Below, in pieces: positions 28,241 to 39,802 of a stretch of 64,000 bases of DNA. The notes under the pieces were generated by a model that worked only from the letters and a program-made list of their open reading frames with translations, made no database searches and was not told where the DNA came from. The position numbers and the translations under genes are program-made. Position 1 is the stretch's first letter. Each line of letters begins with the position of its first letter. This DNA comes from Massilia kyonggiensis (GTDB lineage Bacteria; Pseudomonadota; Gammaproteobacteria; Burkholderiales; Burkholderiaceae_D). Location: the NCBI RefSeq assembly GCF_024756235.1, contig NZ_JANUGY010000006.1, forward strand, positions 186,001 to 250,000. Direction: 5' to 3'.

Positions 28241-28300
28241 AATTCGGGGTCAGAGCACATTTCCGGGCAATTGATCAAAAAAGTGCTCTGACCCCGAATT
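28241..28300. repeat. RAYT-associated inverted-repeat element, short form (copy B)
   Basis: Perfect 18-bp arms AATTCGGGGTCAGAGCAC (28241-28258) and complement (28283-28300) with a 24-base spacer that starts ATTT and ends AAAAAA. It begins two bases after the prfA stop codon. On RNA it would form a long hairpin at the prfA 3' end, but without a downstream U-tract on this strand. Confidence 0.88.
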
Positions 28301-28361
28301 AAGACGGTTATAAGTTGCTAGACTGAAAATATCTTTTTCGACCACATCCACCAGGAAGCCC

Positions 28362-28832
28362 ATGTCCTCGTCCCGCAACCTCCTGCTCGCCATCGCCGCC
28401 GTCAGCATCGCCCTGATCGGCGCGGCCCTGTATCTCCAGCACGTGCAGGGTCTGCTGCCCTGCCCGCTGTGCGTGATCCAGCGCTACCTGTACCTCGGCA
28501 TCGCGATTTTCAGCCTGATCGGCGCCTTCGCCAACAAGATCAAGGCCGGCGCCGGGCTCGCGCTGCTGTGCGCGCTGGGCGGCCTCGGCTTTGTCGGCAA
28601 GCATTTGTACGTGCTGGCCCACCCGGGCTTTTCGTGCGGCATCGATCCGATGCAGACGACGCTCAACAAGATCCCGACCGCGACCCTGCTGCCCGGCCTG
28701 TTCCAGGCCGACGGCCTGTGCGAAGCGGCGCAGGAAACCGTGTTCGGCCTGAACGTGCCGCAATGGTCGGCCGTCTGGTTCACGATCCTCACGCTGGCCC
28801 TCGTCTGGGTGCTGGTGCGGCGCGCGCGCTGA
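28362..28832 (+). CDS. dsbB: Disulfide bond formation protein B
   Basis: A 156-residue inner-membrane quinone reductase that re-oxidises DsbA. Four hydrophobic spans are visible. The first periplasmic redox pair is CPLC (Cys34/Cys37, in LLPCPLCVIQRY) and the second is Cys92 (SCGIDPM) with Cys120 (GLCEAA). Its stop overlaps the prmC start (TGATG), so the two are coupled. Its place between prfA and prmC, with a repeat on the prfA side, is unusual. Confidence 0.93.
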   Translation: MSSSRNLLLAIAAVSIALIGAALYLQHVQGLLPCPLCVIQRYLYLGIAIFSLIGAFANKIKAGAGLALLCALGGLGFVGKHLYVLAHPGFSCGIDPMQTTLNKIPTATLLPGLFQADGLCEAAQETVFGLNVPQWSAVWFTILTLALVWVLVRRAR

Positions 28833-29659
28833 TGACCATCCAGCCCGGCGCCACCATCGCGGCCGTGCAGGCAGGCCTGCCGCTCGACCCGCTGGAAAAC
28901 CGCATCCTCCTGTGCGAGGCGACGGGCCTCACCCGCGTCCAGCTAATCACGCAGGGCGACCGCGCGCTCACGCCGGACGAAGCGGCCCGCCTCGACGATC
29001 TCGTCGCGCGCCGGCTGCGCGGCGAACCGATCGCCTACATCGTCGGCCGGCGCGAATTCTTCGGCCTGGCGTTTCGGGTCGGCCCCGCCGTGCTGATTCC
29101 CCGGCCGGACACGGAACTGATCGTCGAACTGGCCCTGGAACGCCTGCCTGGCAACGCACCGCGCCTGCTCGACATGGGCACGGGCAGCGGCGCGATCGCC
29201 GTCGCCGTCGCGCACACGCGGCCGGATGCCGACGTCACCGCGCTGGACGTCAGCCCGGACGCGCTGGCCGTCGCGCAGGCGAATGCCGCTGCCAACGGCG
29301 CGCGCGTGCGCTTCCTGGAGAGCAGCTGGTTCGACGCACTCGCCACCGGGGAAACCTTCGACGTCATCGCCTCCAACCCGCCCTATATCGCGGCCGGCGA
29401 CGAGCACCTGGCCCAGGGCGATTTGCGCTTCGAACCGGTCGGCGCGCTGACGGACCACGCGGACGGCCTGTCCGCGCTGCGCATCATTGTCCAGGGCAGC
29501 CCGCGCCACCTCGTGCCGGGCGGCTGGCTGCTGCTCGAACACGGCTACGACCAGGCGGCGGCCGTGCGCGCGCTGCTGGTCGATGCCGGCTTCGCGGACG
29601 TGCAAAGCTGGCAGGATCTCGCCGGGATCGAGCGCGTGAGCGGCGGTCGATTCGGCTGA
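28832..29659 (+). CDS. prmC: Peptide chain release factor N5-glutamine methyltransferase
   Basis: 275 residues. The ATG overlapping the dsbB stop was chosen; the frame is open further upstream but inside dsbB. The N-terminal helical domain is followed by a class I SAM methyltransferase with LLDMGTGSGAIAVA (motif I) and the catalytic NPPY (182-185, in ASNPPYIAAGD). It methylates the GGQ glutamine of RF1 and RF2. The substrate gene prfA lies just upstream. Confidence 0.95.
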   Translation: MTIQPGATIAAVQAGLPLDPLENRILLCEATGLTRVQLITQGDRALTPDEAARLDDLVARRLRGEPIAYIVGRREFFGLAFRVGPAVLIPRPDTELIVELALERLPGNAPRLLDMGTGSGAIAVAVAHTRPDADVTALDVSPDALAVAQANAAANGARVRFLESSWFDALATGETFDVIASNPPYIAAGDEHLAQGDLRFEPVGALTDHADGLSALRIIVQGSPRHLVPGGWLLLEHGYDQAAAVRALLVDAGFADVQSWQDLAGIERVSGGRFG

Positions 29660-29694
29660 CGTCGTCCCCGGCGCGGCCCGGATTCTCCGTTTGT

Positions 29695-29700
29695 TACAAT
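29695..29700 (+). promoter_or_regulatory. Possible -10 of the DUF885 gene
   Basis: TACAAT, 30 bases before the chosen start, in the 70-base gap after prmC. Weak evidence on its own. Confidence 0.35.
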
Positions 29701-29729
29701 TTCGGGTCCACCACCCGGAAGCCAACACG

Positions 29730-31487
29730 ATGCGTCGACTGTTCGCGACCCTCATCCTGCTGGGCCCCCTCGTTGCGCTCGCGGCGGACGCCGCCGACCC
29801 GGCGCAAGCACTGTTCGAGCGCGACTGGCAATGGCGCCTCAAGCACCGGCCCGAATTCGCCACGAGCGTCGGCGACCACCGCTACGACGCGCTGCTCACC
29901 GACACCTCGCTCGCGGAACAGACGGCCGTCATCGAGCACGCGCGCCGCATGCTCGACCTCGCGCGCCAGATCGACCGCGCGCAGCTGGCCGGCCAGGACC
30001 GCCTTTCCTGGGACCTGTTCACGGGCGACCAGGAACGCATCCTCGCGCGCGCCGCGTTCGTCGCGTTCGATCCGCAGCCGGTCAGTGCGCAAGACGGCCT
30101 GCAGATCCGCTTCCCGCAACTGGTCGCGCAAATGCCCTTCTTCACGGAAGACGACTACCGCAACTACATCGCGCGCCTGAACGCCCTGCCGCGCCACGTC
30201 GACGGCATCATCGAGCAGATGCGCGAGGGGGTTCGTACCGGCTGGACGGCACCGAAAGCCATCATGGCCGCCCTGCCCGCGCAGTTGCGGACGATGCGCG
30301 AGCACGTACAGGACGGCGCGCTCGGCGCACCGTTCCAGCGCCTGCCCGCGACGATTCCCGACGAGGCGCGCACGCGGCTGGCCACCGATGGCGCGGCCGC
30401 CCTGCGCACGGCGGCGGGTGCGCTGCAAAAGCTGGAAGACTTCGTGCGCACCGACTACCTGCCGGCCGCACGCACGACCATCGGCGCCTCCAGCCTGCCC
30501 GGCGGCGCGGCGTGGTACGCGTATCTCGTCAAGGCCGCGACGACGACCACGCTGACGCCGGCCGAGATCCACGCACTGGGCATGAAAGAAGTGGCGCGCC
30601 TGCGCGCCGAGATGGAAGCGACGGCCACGCGCACGGGTTTCAAGGGCAGTTATCCGCAATTCGTCGCGTTCGTGCGCAGCGATCCGCGCCTGTTCCCGAC
30701 GGGCGCGGACGCGCTGCTGGACCGCTACCGGCGCACCATCGCGCGCGTCCAGGCCCAGTTGTCCACGCAGTTCGGCACGATCCCGCAGGAAGAGCTGGCC
30801 GTCAAACCCGTGCAGCAGGCAGGGGCCGACACACAGGGCGGCGCGTATTACGAAGCGGGCACGCCGGACCGCGTCGCGGCCCTCGCCGTCAACACGAGCC
30901 GCCTGGACACGCGGCCGCTGTGGGAAGTCGAGACGCTCGCCCTGCACGAGGGCGTCCCCGGCCACCATTTGCAGGTCGCGCGCGCCCACGCCATCGACGG
31001 ACTGCCCGCATTCCGCCGCCACGCCTGGTATCCGGCCTTCGGCGAAGGCTGGGCGCTGTACGCGGAGAGCCTGGGGCCGATGCTCGGCCTGATGCGCGAT
31101 CCGTTCTCGCAATTCGGCCGCCTGGCGGACGAGCAGCTGCGCGCCGCAAGGCTCGTCGTCGACACGGGCATCCACGCGCTGGGCTGGCCGCGCCAGCAGG
31201 CCGTCGACTGGCTGAACGCGAACACGGCCAATCCGCCGTCCGACAACGAGGTCGAAGTCGACCGCATGATCGCCCAGCCGGCCCAGGCGCTGGCGTATAA
31301 AATCGGCCAGTTGCGCATCGCCGCGCTGCGTGCGCGGGCGCAGGCGGCGCTGGGCCCGCGCTTCGACGTGCGCGCCTTCCACGACGCCGTACTGGAAAAC
31401 GGCGCCCTGCCGCTGGACGTGCTGGAAAAGCGCGTCGACCGCTGGATCGCGGCGCAGAATGTCCCGGAACCTGACCTGGTTCATTAA
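29730..31487 (+). CDS. DUF885 family protein (probable secreted zinc peptidase)
   Basis: 585 residues from the ATG at 29730, which begins a signal peptide (MRRLFATLILLGPLVALAADA); the frame opens 13 codons earlier but without signal features. The body is mostly helical, as in M32/M3-like peptidases. The metal site is visible as TLALHEGVPGHHLQ (an HExxxxH-like motif with extra His residues) followed by AFGEGWALYAESLG, where the Glu would be the third ligand. DUF885 proteins are common in periplasms and are thought to be peptidases, but substrates are unknown. Confidence 0.82.
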   Translation: MRRLFATLILLGPLVALAADAADPAQALFERDWQWRLKHRPEFATSVGDHRYDALLTDTSLAEQTAVIEHARRMLDLARQIDRAQLAGQDRLSWDLFTGDQERILARAAFVAFDPQPVSAQDGLQIRFPQLVAQMPFFTEDDYRNYIARLNALPRHVDGIIEQMREGVRTGWTAPKAIMAALPAQLRTMREHVQDGALGAPFQRLPATIPDEARTRLATDGAAALRTAAGALQKLEDFVRTDYLPAARTTIGASSLPGGAAWYAYLVKAATTTTLTPAEIHALGMKEVARLRAEMEATATRTGFKGSYPQFVAFVRSDPRLFPTGADALLDRYRRTIARVQAQLSTQFGTIPQEELAVKPVQQAGADTQGGAYYEAGTPDRVAALAVNTSRLDTRPLWEVETLALHEGVPGHHLQVARAHAIDGLPAFRRHAWYPAFGEGWALYAESLGPMLGLMRDPFSQFGRLADEQLRAARLVVDTGIHALGWPRQQAVDWLNANTANPPSDNEVEVDRMIAQPAQALAYKIGQLRIAALRARAQAALGPRFDVRAFHDAVLENGALPLDVLEKRVDRWIAAQNVPEPDLVH

Positions 31488-31575
31488 TTAAAATGTCAGA
31501 TTAAGAGCAGCCCGGCGCGGTTGGCCGATTTCGGTTACTCTCTGCGTCTCATGGCAGTATAAGAAAGGAAACCTC

Positions 31576-33171
31576 GTGTCGAACCAACTGACCCGCCGCC
31601 TGGCCCTGCTGGACGACGATGCCCACCGCGGCCTGCTCCTGCAAGGCCTGCGCGGCATCGAGCGCGAGACGCTGCGCGTCGACGGCCAGGGCCACCTGGC
31701 CCGCACGCCGCATCCGGTGCAACTCGGCTCGGCCCTGACCCATGCGCAGATCACGACGGATTACGCGGAAGCGCTGCTCGAATTCATCACGCCGGCCGAA
31801 CACGACATCGGCCTGGCCTTGCACCGCCTGGACGCGATCCACCGCTACGCCTATTCCAAGCTGGACGGCGAGCTGCTGTGGAGCCAGTCGATGCCATGCG
31901 AGCTGCCGGCCGAGGAAGACATCGAGATCGCCTGGTACGGCAAGTCGAACATCGGCATGCTCAAGCACGTGTACCGCCGCGGCCTGGCGCTGCGCTACGG
32001 CAAGGCCATGCAATGCATCGCGGGCATCCACTACAATTATTCGCTGCCGGAAGAATTGTGGAAGCTGCTGGCGGAACACGAGGGCATCACGGAAGAACGC
32101 CGCAACGCACTGCGCGACTTCCAGTCCGAGAGCTATATCGCGACCATCCGCAACTTCCGCCGCTACAGCTGGCTGCTGATGTACCTGTTCGGCGCCTCGC
32201 CCACGCTGTCGACAGGCTTCCTGCGCGGCCGCGACCACAATCTCGAGACGCTGTCGGACGACACGCTGTACCTGCCCTACGCGACGAGCCTGCGCATGAG
32301 CGACCTGGGTTACCAGAACGATGCCCAGTCCGGCCTGCGTCCGCACGAGAACAGCCTGGAAAGTTATGTGACGTCGCTGATGGACGCCGTCAAGCGCCCA
32401 TATCCGCCGTACGCGGAGATCGGCACGAAGAAGGATGGCGAATGGGTCCAGCTGTCGACCAACATCCTGCAGATCGAGAACGAATACTATTCGACGATCC
32501 GTCCCAAGCGCGTGATCCGCACGGGCGAGCGCCCGGTGCAGGCGCTGTGCGCGCGCGGCGTGCAATACATCGAGGTGCGCTGCCTGGACGTCGACCCGTT
32601 CGAACCGGTCGGCATCGCGCTGGAAACGGGCCGCTTCCTGGACGCCTTCCTGCTGTTCTGCGCCCTCGAGGAAAGCCCGCTGATCAATGCGATGGAAGGA
32701 CAGGTCCACGCCCGCAACTTCGCGCGCACCGTGAAGGAAGGCCGCCGTCCGGGCCTGACCCTCACGCGCAACGACCACGAAGTGCTGCTGCAGGATTGGG
32801 CGGAAGAGCTGCTGGAACGCATCCGCCCCATCGCCGAACTGCTGGACCACGAGCACAATTACAAGGGCGCGCACATGGACGCGCTGAACGCGCAGAAGGC
32901 CAAGGTCGCGGACCCGGAAAAGACGCCGTCCGCGCGCGTGCTGCAGGAAGTGCGCACGCTCGGCTCGTTCGCGAAGTTCGGCCTGCGCCAGAGCGAGCTG
33001 CATGCCGAGGCGTTCCGCACCGAACCGCTGATGCTGGCCGAGACCGCGCTGTTCGACGAGATGGCGCGGGCATCGCTGGCCGAGCAGGCGCAGATCGAGG
33101 CGACGGATACCGGTTCCTTCGACGACTTCGTGGCGGCATATAACAGTAGTACACTGTGCCGTAACAGCTGA
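31576..33171 (+). CDS. gshA: Glutamate-cysteine ligase
   Basis: A 531-residue ATP-dependent ligase of the proteobacterial GshA type, first step of glutathione synthesis. Diagnostic blocks are [37 protein letters not shown] and the [24 protein letters not shown] region. The start is GTG at 31576 with an AAAGGAAA ribosome site, and the N-terminus matches family proteins. Length is normal. The HDAC-fold gene follows 30 bases later in the same direction. Confidence 0.95.
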   Translation: MSNQLTRRLALLDDDAHRGLLLQGLRGIERETLRVDGQGHLARTPHPVQLGSALTHAQITTDYAEALLEFITPAEHDIGLALHRLDAIHRYAYSKLDGELLWSQSMPCELPAEEDIEIAWYGKSNIGMLKHVYRRGLALRYGKAMQCIAGIHYNYSLPEELWKLLAEHEGITEERRNALRDFQSESYIATIRNFRRYSWLLMYLFGASPTLSTGFLRGRDHNLETLSDDTLYLPYATSLRMSDLGYQNDAQSGLRPHENSLESYVTSLMDAVKRPYPPYAEIGTKKDGEWVQLSTNILQIENEYYSTIRPKRVIRTGERPVQALCARGVQYIEVRCLDVDPFEPVGIALETGRFLDAFLLFCALEESPLINAMEGQVHARNFARTVKEGRRPGLTLTRNDHEVLLQDWAEELLERIRPIAELLDHEHNYKGAHMDALNAQKAKVADPEKTPSARVLQEVRTLGSFAKFGLRQSELHAEAFRTEPLMLAETALFDEMARASLAEQAQIEATDTGSFDDFVAAYNSSTLCRNS

Positions 33172-33201
33172 CCCGCCAGGTCGGGCTGAACCGGGGCCGC
33201 C

Positions 33202-34212
33202 TTGCTTACTTTCTTCAACGAACATCACGCGCAGCACGCCACGCCGTCGGAACCGCCCCAGCGCATCGACGTCGTGGCGAACGAGTTCACGCGGCGCGGC
33301 CTGGGCCGCATCGTCACCCCGCACGGCGTGCCCCTGACGTCGCTGGAACGCACGCACACGCCCCGCTACCTGCACTTCCTGCGCAGCGCGTGGAACGAGT
33401 GGCTCGCACTCGACCCGGACAACGCCGGGCGTGATCTCGTACCGGCCGTGTGGCCCGGCCAGGGCATGCGCCGCGACGTCGAGCCGGACAGTTTTACGGG
33501 CCGCCTCGGCCTGTACGCGTTCGACGCCACCACGCCGCTGACGGCCGGCACGTGGACCGCCGCGAAGACGGGCGCCGACTGCGCGATCAATGCGGCGCAC
33601 GCGCTGCGCCTGGGCGAGCGCGGCACGTTCGCGCTCACACGCCCGCCCGGCCATCATGCCGGCGCCGATTACTGCGGCGGCTTCTGCTTCCTGAACAACG
33701 CCGCGCTGGCGGCCCAGCACCTGCTCGACGACGGCCTGCAGCGCGTGGCCATCCTCGACATCGACTACCACCACGGCAACGGCACGCAGGACATCTTTTA
33801 TCGACGCAAGGACGTGCTGTTCGCATCGATCCACGCCGACCCGCGCACGGACTACCCGTACTATGCCGGCCACGCCGACGAGACGGGCGCCGGCGCGGGC
33901 CTCGGCTTCAACCTGAACGTGCCGCTGCCGCGCGCAACAAGCGCGGCGCAGTGGTTTCTCGCTTTGGAAACGGCCTGCGTGAAGATGGCGGGCTTTTCTC
34001 CGCAGGCGCTCGTCGTGTCGCTCGGCGTCGACGGCTTCAACGGCGACCCTCGCTCGCACTTCGGCCTGTCCAGCGGCGACTTCCTGCGCATCGGCGAGCG
34101 CATCGGCTTTCTCGGCCTGCCGACCGTCTTCGTGTTCGAAGGCGGCTCGGTCGTGCCCGAACTCGGCATCAACGTGGTCAACGTGCTCGAAGGTTTCGAG
34201 ACGGCGGCCTGA
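33202..34212 (+). CDS. Histone deacetylase / acetylpolyamine amidohydrolase family protein with altered catalytic Tyr
   Basis: 336 residues with the arginase/deacetylase fold. The His pair is in RPPGHHAGADYCGGFCFLNN. The zinc ligands are in LDIDYHHGNGT and in LGVDGFNGDP, so the metal site looks intact. At the place where acetylpolyamine amidohydrolases read EGGYGVPE, this protein reads EGGSVVPE, so the transition-state Tyr is a Ser. Activity may be low or the mechanism altered. The start is TTG at 33202; it gives the family-like MLTFFNEHH opening. It is followed 20 bases later by an ElaA-like acetyltransferase. Confidence 0.83.
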   Translation: MLTFFNEHHAQHATPSEPPQRIDVVANEFTRRGLGRIVTPHGVPLTSLERTHTPRYLHFLRSAWNEWLALDPDNAGRDLVPAVWPGQGMRRDVEPDSFTGRLGLYAFDATTPLTAGTWTAAKTGADCAINAAHALRLGERGTFALTRPPGHHAGADYCGGFCFLNNAALAAQHLLDDGLQRVAILDIDYHHGNGTQDIFYRRKDVLFASIHADPRTDYPYYAGHADETGAGAGLGFNLNVPLPRATSAAQWFLALETACVKMAGFSPQALVVSLGVDGFNGDPRSHFGLSSGDFLRIGERIGFLGLPTVFVFEGGSVVPELGINVVNVLEGFETAA

Positions 34213-34232
34213 ACTTTACGCAGGAAACGACA

Positions 34233-34700
34233 ATGATCGAATGGCAGTGGAGCGGCTTCGCCGACCTGACGGCGGCTGAGCTGTACGAGATGCTGGCGCT
34301 GCGCCAGCAGGTGTTCGTGCTCGAGCAGACATGCCTGTACCCGGACATCGACGGCCTCGATCCGGGCGCGCATCACCTGCTCGGCTGGCGCACCGTCGAC
34401 GGCAAGCGCGAACTGGCTGCCACGCTGCGCTGCCTGGCGCCGGGTGCGAAATACGACGAGATGTCGCTGGGCCGCGTCGTCACCAGCCCGTCCACGCGCG
34501 GTACGGGCCTCGGACGGGAACTCGTCGCGCAAGGCATCGCGTGCGCGGAACGGCTGCATCCCGGCCACGCGATCCGCATCGGCGCCCAGGCGCATCTGGA
34601 AGCGTTCTATGCAGGCTTCGGCTTCCGCACCGTGTCCGCGCCGTACGACGAGGACGGCATCATGCACATCGACATGGTGCGCCCCGCTACTGCTATTTGA
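34233..34700 (+). CDS. ElaA-like GNAT acetyltransferase
   Basis: 155 residues. Typical ElaA features are the opening [19 protein letters not shown], with its stretch DxxAHHLLGW, the motif A loop [15 protein letters not shown], and the C-terminal [14 protein letters not shown] followed by EDGIMHIDM. The substrate is unknown. A GCAGGAAA site precedes the ATG. It follows the deacetylase-fold gene after 20 bases, so an acetylation/deacetylation pair is possible (inference). The 3' end overlaps the convergent transporter gene by eight bases. Confidence 0.85.
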   Translation: MIEWQWSGFADLTAAELYEMLALRQQVFVLEQTCLYPDIDGLDPGAHHLLGWRTVDGKRELAATLRCLAPGAKYDEMSLGRVVTSPSTRGTGLGRELVAQGIACAERLHPGHAIRIGAQAHLEAFYAGFGFRTVSAPYDEDGIMHIDMVRPATAI

Positions 34701-35997
34701 GCAGGCCGGATTTGGTCGGATCCGGCATGCGGATCGCGACGAGGCAGGCCAGCGCGCACATGATGCTCACGTACCAGTAGAAATACGGCTCATGGCCGGC
34801 CTGCTTGAACCACAGGGCCACGTATTCCGCCGAGCCGCCGAAGATCGCGTTGGCGACGGCATACGACAGGCCCACGCCCAGCGCGCGCACTTCGACGGGG
34901 AACATCTCCGCCTTGATCAGGCCACCGATCGACGTGTACAGGCTGATGATCGCCAAAGCGCACACGATCAGGGCACCCGCCGTCAGCGGACTCGATACGC
35001 TACGCAGCGACATCATGATCGGCGTCGTGAACACGGCGGCGAGCGCGCCGAAGACGATCATCGACGTGCGCCGGCCGATGCGGTCGGACAGCGCGCCGAA
35101 CGCCGGCTGCAGCAGCATGTAGACCAGCAGGCAGACGGTCATGATGCGGCTGGCCGTCTCCGTGCTCATGCCAGCCGTGTTGACGAGGTATTTCTGCATG
35201 TACGTCGTGAACGCGTAGAAGATCAGCGAACCGCCGGCGGTAAAACCCAGGACAGTGACGAACGCGCGCCGGTGGTGCTTCAGCAGCGACGCGACGCTGC
35301 CCGCGGCCTCGCTTTTGCGCTCGGTGGCGGTGGTGGTCTCGTGCAGCGAACGGCGCAGGTACAGCGACACGAGCGCGGCGCAGGCGCCGACGACGAACGG
35401 GATGCGCCAGCCCCAGGCCTTCAGTTCGTCATGCGTGAGGAACAGCTGCAGGATGCCCAGCACGAGCAGCGCCGCGAGCTGGCCGCCGATCAGGGTCACG
35501 TATTGGAACGACGCGAAAAACCCCTTGCGCCCCGGCTCCGCCACCTCGCTCATGTAGGTGGCGCTGGTGCCGTATTCGCCGCCCACGGACAGGCCCTGGA
35601 ACAGGCGCGCCACCAGCAGCAGCGCCGGCGCCGCCGTGCCGATGCTGGCATAGGTCGGGAGCGCGGCGATCATCAGCGAACCCCCGCACATCATGAGCAC
35701 GGAAATCATCATCGCGTTGCGCCGGCCGTAGCGGTCGGCGATGCGGCCGAACAGCCAGCCGCCGATCGGGCGCATCAGGAAGCCTGCCGCGAAGATACCG
35801 GCCGTGTTCAACAGCTGGGTCGTCGGGTTCCCTGTCGGAAAGAACGCGGACGAGAAATACAGTGCGCAGAACGAATAGATGTAGAAGTCGAACCATTCGA
35901 CCAGGTTGCCGGACGAGGCGCCGACAATCGCAAACACACGCTGGCGCGATGTGAGATGTTCGATGGCATGTGGATCCGCTGTGTCCGTTGTGGTCAT
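34693..35997 (-). CDS. MFS transporter of the metabolite:H+ symporter family (KgtP-like)
   Basis: 434 residues from the ATG at 35997; the frame is open for 71 more codons upstream but that part is out of character and belongs to the overlapping PEP-CTERM region. Twelve membrane spans. MHS-family signatures: [14 protein letters not shown] at the first helix, [19 protein letters not shown] in loop 2-3, and [20 protein letters not shown] in helix 5. It closely resembles alpha-ketoglutarate permeases, so a dicarboxylate is the likely cargo, taken up with protons. Confidence 0.88.
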   Translation of the reverse strand: MTTTDTADPHAIEHLTSRQRVFAIVGASSGNLVEWFDFYIYSFCALYFSSAFFPTGNPTTQLLNTAGIFAAGFLMRPIGGWLFGRIADRYGRRNAMMISVLMMCGGSLMIAALPTYASIGTAAPALLLVARLFQGLSVGGEYGTSATYMSEVAEPGRKGFFASFQYVTLIGGQLAALLVLGILQLFLTHDELKAWGWRIPFVVGACAALVSLYLRRSLHETTTATERKSEAAGSVASLLKHHRRAFVTVLGFTAGGSLIFYAFTTYMQKYLVNTAGMSTETASRIMTVCLLVYMLLQPAFGALSDRIGRRTSMIVFGALAAVFTTPIMMSLRSVSSPLTAGALIVCALAIISLYTSIGGLIKAEMFPVEVRALGVGLSYAVANAIFGGSAEYVALWFKQAGHEPYFYWYVSIMCALACLVAIRMPDPTKSGLLK

Positions 35998-37117
35998 TGC
36001 TGTCTCCGAGTCCGCTTGGCCGACACGGCCGGAAATCCAGCATAGCAGTTTCCCGGTTTTTACGGCGCCACAGCAGTACCGGGATACCCGCGAGCAGCAG
36101 CAGCGCCGCTGCCGGTTCCGGCACCGGCGTGAGCAGGACCGGCGCGCAATACCCGAAATCGTTGCAGCTGTTGGCCACGATCTGGCCGGCGTCGTTGATG
36201 CCGACCGCATCCATGAGCACCTGGATGCCGATGCCGTCCGTGACGGTGTTCAGGTCGACCAGGTTGCCGTCGACAGCCACGAACGCGTGCGAAAAACCGC
36301 CGCCGGCGAAGCTCGAATAACCGACCACCGTGCCGGCCGCGTTGATCGCGTGGGCTTCGCCGAAGTCGCCGCCGAAGGAACCGAGGTCGTGCATCACGCC
36401 CCCGCTGTACAGGAACGGATGCCAGACGGCCTCGGCGCCGATCAGGCTGTAGCCCGCCACCTGGCCTGCATTGTTCACCGCCTCGGCCCAGCTGAAGCCG
36501 CCGCCCAGCGTGCCGAGATCCTGCATGGTGCCGTCGTGGTAGAGGAACGCGTGGGCACCGTCGTCCGGGAAGCCCGGGCCCGGCTGGGAACCGCCGACGA
36601 TCATGCCCGCGTCGTTGATGCCCCGCGCCGCCGCAACCGTCCCGCCCAGCGTGCCGATGTCGGTCAGCGTGCCGCCGCTGTACAGGAACGCGCGGGTGTC
36701 GCCCGTCGCATCCGTCGAATCGCCCACGACCTGGCCGCCCGCATTGATGGCGTACGCGACGCTGTCGCCGCCGTACAGCGTGCCGATGGGCTGGATGCCG
36801 CCGGCGCGGTAGATGAAGCCGCGTGTCGCGTCGCCGGTCAGCGAGGCGCCGACCACGGCGCCGCCGTGGATGGCGGTCGCGTAAGCGGATTCGCCGCCCA
36901 GCGTGGGGAGGAAGGTCGTCATGCCGTCTTTCCAGACGAATGCGCGGCCCTGGAAATCGGCATCGAGGCCGCTGCCGACGACGCTGCCGTCGTTGCCGAT
37001 GCCGTAGGCCATGAAATTTTCGGGCAGGAAGGTCGCGGTGTACAACGGATCGGCCCACGCATGCGCGCCGGCGAGAAACGGCAACAACAGGACGAACAGG
37101 CAATGGCGTATCGACAT
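35429..37117 (-). CDS. PEP-CTERM / HAF-repeat extracellular protein, reading frame lacking its expected stop
   Basis: A signal peptide ([22 protein letters not shown]) is followed by six or so tandem HAF-type repeats of 40-50 residues (patterns such as [18 protein letters not shown] and [12 protein letters not shown]) and a PEP-CTERM anchor [21 protein letters not shown]. Normal family members stop a few residues after the arginines, here near 36044. Instead the frame runs on for about 200 more codons to 35429, through the transporter gene in another frame; that tail is Arg/Ala-rich junk-like sequence. So either the stop is lost or there is a frameshift near 36040. The recognisable protein is 36044-37117. 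Exosortase would cut at PEP. Confidence 0.7.
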   Translation of the reverse strand: MSIRHCLFVLLLPFLAGAHAWADPLYTATFLPENFMAYGIGNDGSVVGSGLDADFQGRAFVWKDGMTTFLPTLGGESAYATAIHGGAVVGASLTGDATRGFIYRAGGIQPIGTLYGGDSVAYAINAGGQVVGDSTDATGDTRAFLYSGGTLTDIGTLGGTVAAARGINDAGMIVGGSQPGPGFPDDGAHAFLYHDGTMQDLGTLGGGFSWAEAVNNAGQVAGYSLIGAEAVWHPFLYSGGVMHDLGSFGGDFGEAHAINAAGTVVGYSSFAGGGFSHAFVAVDGNLVDLNTVTDGIGIQVLMDAVGINDAGQIVANSCNDFGYCAPVLLTPVPEPAAALLLLAGIPVLLWRRKNRETAMLDFRPCRPSGLGDSNDHNGHSGSTCHRTSHIAPACVCDCRRLVRQPGRMVRLLHLFVLRTVFLVRVLSDREPDDPAVEHGRYLRGRLPDAPDRRLAVRPHRRPLRPAQRDDDFRAHDVRGFADDRRAPDLCQHRHGGAGAAAGGAPVPGPVRGRRIRHQRHLHERGGGAGAQGVFRVVPIRDPDRRPARGAARAGHPAAVPHA

Positions 37118-37207
37118 GGCAGGCTCCGATGACAGACAGGCGTGCCAACGATACGGCCCGACGCGCTGCGCGAAACTGAGCCAGATCAGGCGTGCGCGGC
37201 CCCGCGT

Positions 37208-38417
37208 TCAGAACGTGATGACGAAGCGCGCACCACGGCTCACGGGACGCGCGTAACGTACCGTGCCGCCATTGCCATGTACTAATTGACGCACCATCGC
37301 GAGGCCGATGCCGCCGCCCTGCTTGCGTGTCGTGAAGAAGGGCGTGAAGATGTGCGCCGCCAGTGCGTCCGGCACGCCGGGACCGTCGTCGTCCACCTCG
37401 ATACGCAGGCGCGCGCCGCGCACCAGGCGGGCAGCGACGCGCGCGCGGCCGCCCGCCCCCGTGGCCTCGAACGCATTCTTGAGCAGGTTGATCAGGGCCT
37501 GCTCGAGCTGTCCCGGGTCGGCCATCAGTTCCAGCGACGCCGGCTCGACCGTAAACGCCACGTCGCCGCCGCGCGCGCGCCAGTCCGGCCCCACCAGCGC
37601 ATCCAGGCGCGCGAACAGGGCGGCCAACCGCACCCGTTCCGGCCGCGCTTCCGGCACGTTCGACAGGCTGCGGTAGCTGGCGACGAAACCGGCGAGGCTG
37701 TCGGCGCGGCGGCCGATGGCGTCGAGCGCCGTGCCGAGGTCCGCCGCCACGTCGGCCGGCAGCGCGGGACGCGCTTCCTCGACCAGGTCGCGCGCGGTAC
37801 GCGACAGCGACGCCACCGGCGTCAACGAATTCATGATCTCGTGCGTGAGCACGTGCACCAGCTGGCGCCATGCGTTCAGGGCCTCGGCTTCCAGTTCGCT
37901 CTCGACCGGCATCAGGGCGGCGAGACGCTGCGGGCGGCCGTGCAGGGTCAGCATCGACACCGTCGCCAGCGCGCGTTCGGTGCCGCGCTCGGTCTCGAAC
38001 TGCAGCAGGGTGCGCGCGCCATGCGGATGCGCGGCCAGCTGCCGGTACAGCGCGGCGGCATCGGTGGCGCGGCCCGGCGCGACCAGCTTGCGCGCGTTCG
38101 CGTTCAGCGGCTGCACGTTCTCGTCACCGTCGATGCCGAACAGCGCGACCGGCGCGTGTTCCAGGCGCGCTTCCAGGGACAGGGCATTGTCGACGAGGGT
38201 TTGCTGCTCGAGGTTCAGCACGGCGCGCGGTTCCAACGCGGGCAGCCCGCGCGGCGCCGCCAGCACGTGCAGGCAGCGCCACAGGATCAGCGCCGGGACC
38301 ACGGCCGCCAGCGCGCACAGCACGAGGAGGCGCGGCGTATCGTCCGCACGGCCGGCGATAAATGCCAGCGCCGCGAGGCCGGCCGCCGCCAGCAGCGCCG
38401 CGGTTTTCACGCGCGCG

Positions 38418-38428
<11 letters not shown>
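37208..38428 (-). CDS. NtrY-like sensor histidine kinase
   Basis: 406 residues from the ATG at 38428, which overlaps the regulator gene by 11 bases. Two N-terminal membrane helices (AALLAAAGLAALAFIAG and LLVLCALAAVVPALILW) enclose almost no periplasmic loop, then comes a PAS-like segment. The phospho-acceptor His is in VHVLTHEIMNSLTPVASLS and the ATP-binding N box in LINLLKNAFEA, followed by DDGPGVP and GGGIGLAMVRQLV. It should phosphorylate the sigma-54-type regulator encoded just upstream in the same operon. Confidence 0.88.
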
Positions 38429-39752
<1,324 letters not shown>

Positions 39753-39802
39753 CGGGCCATTCTAGCAGCGCACACGGCGGCGTTGTACTGCCCGGCGGTC
39801 AC

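Noticed and set aside
28241-28300. Copy B as an ordinary Rho-independent terminator of prfA
   Set aside because: The hairpin is strong, but no U-tract follows on the plus strand and the same sequence recurs at other loci in both orientations, so it is listed as a repeat.
31549-34059. 836-codon minus-strand open frame over gshA and the deacetylase-fold gene
   Set aside because: GC-rich shadow; both plus-strand genes carry intact family motifs.
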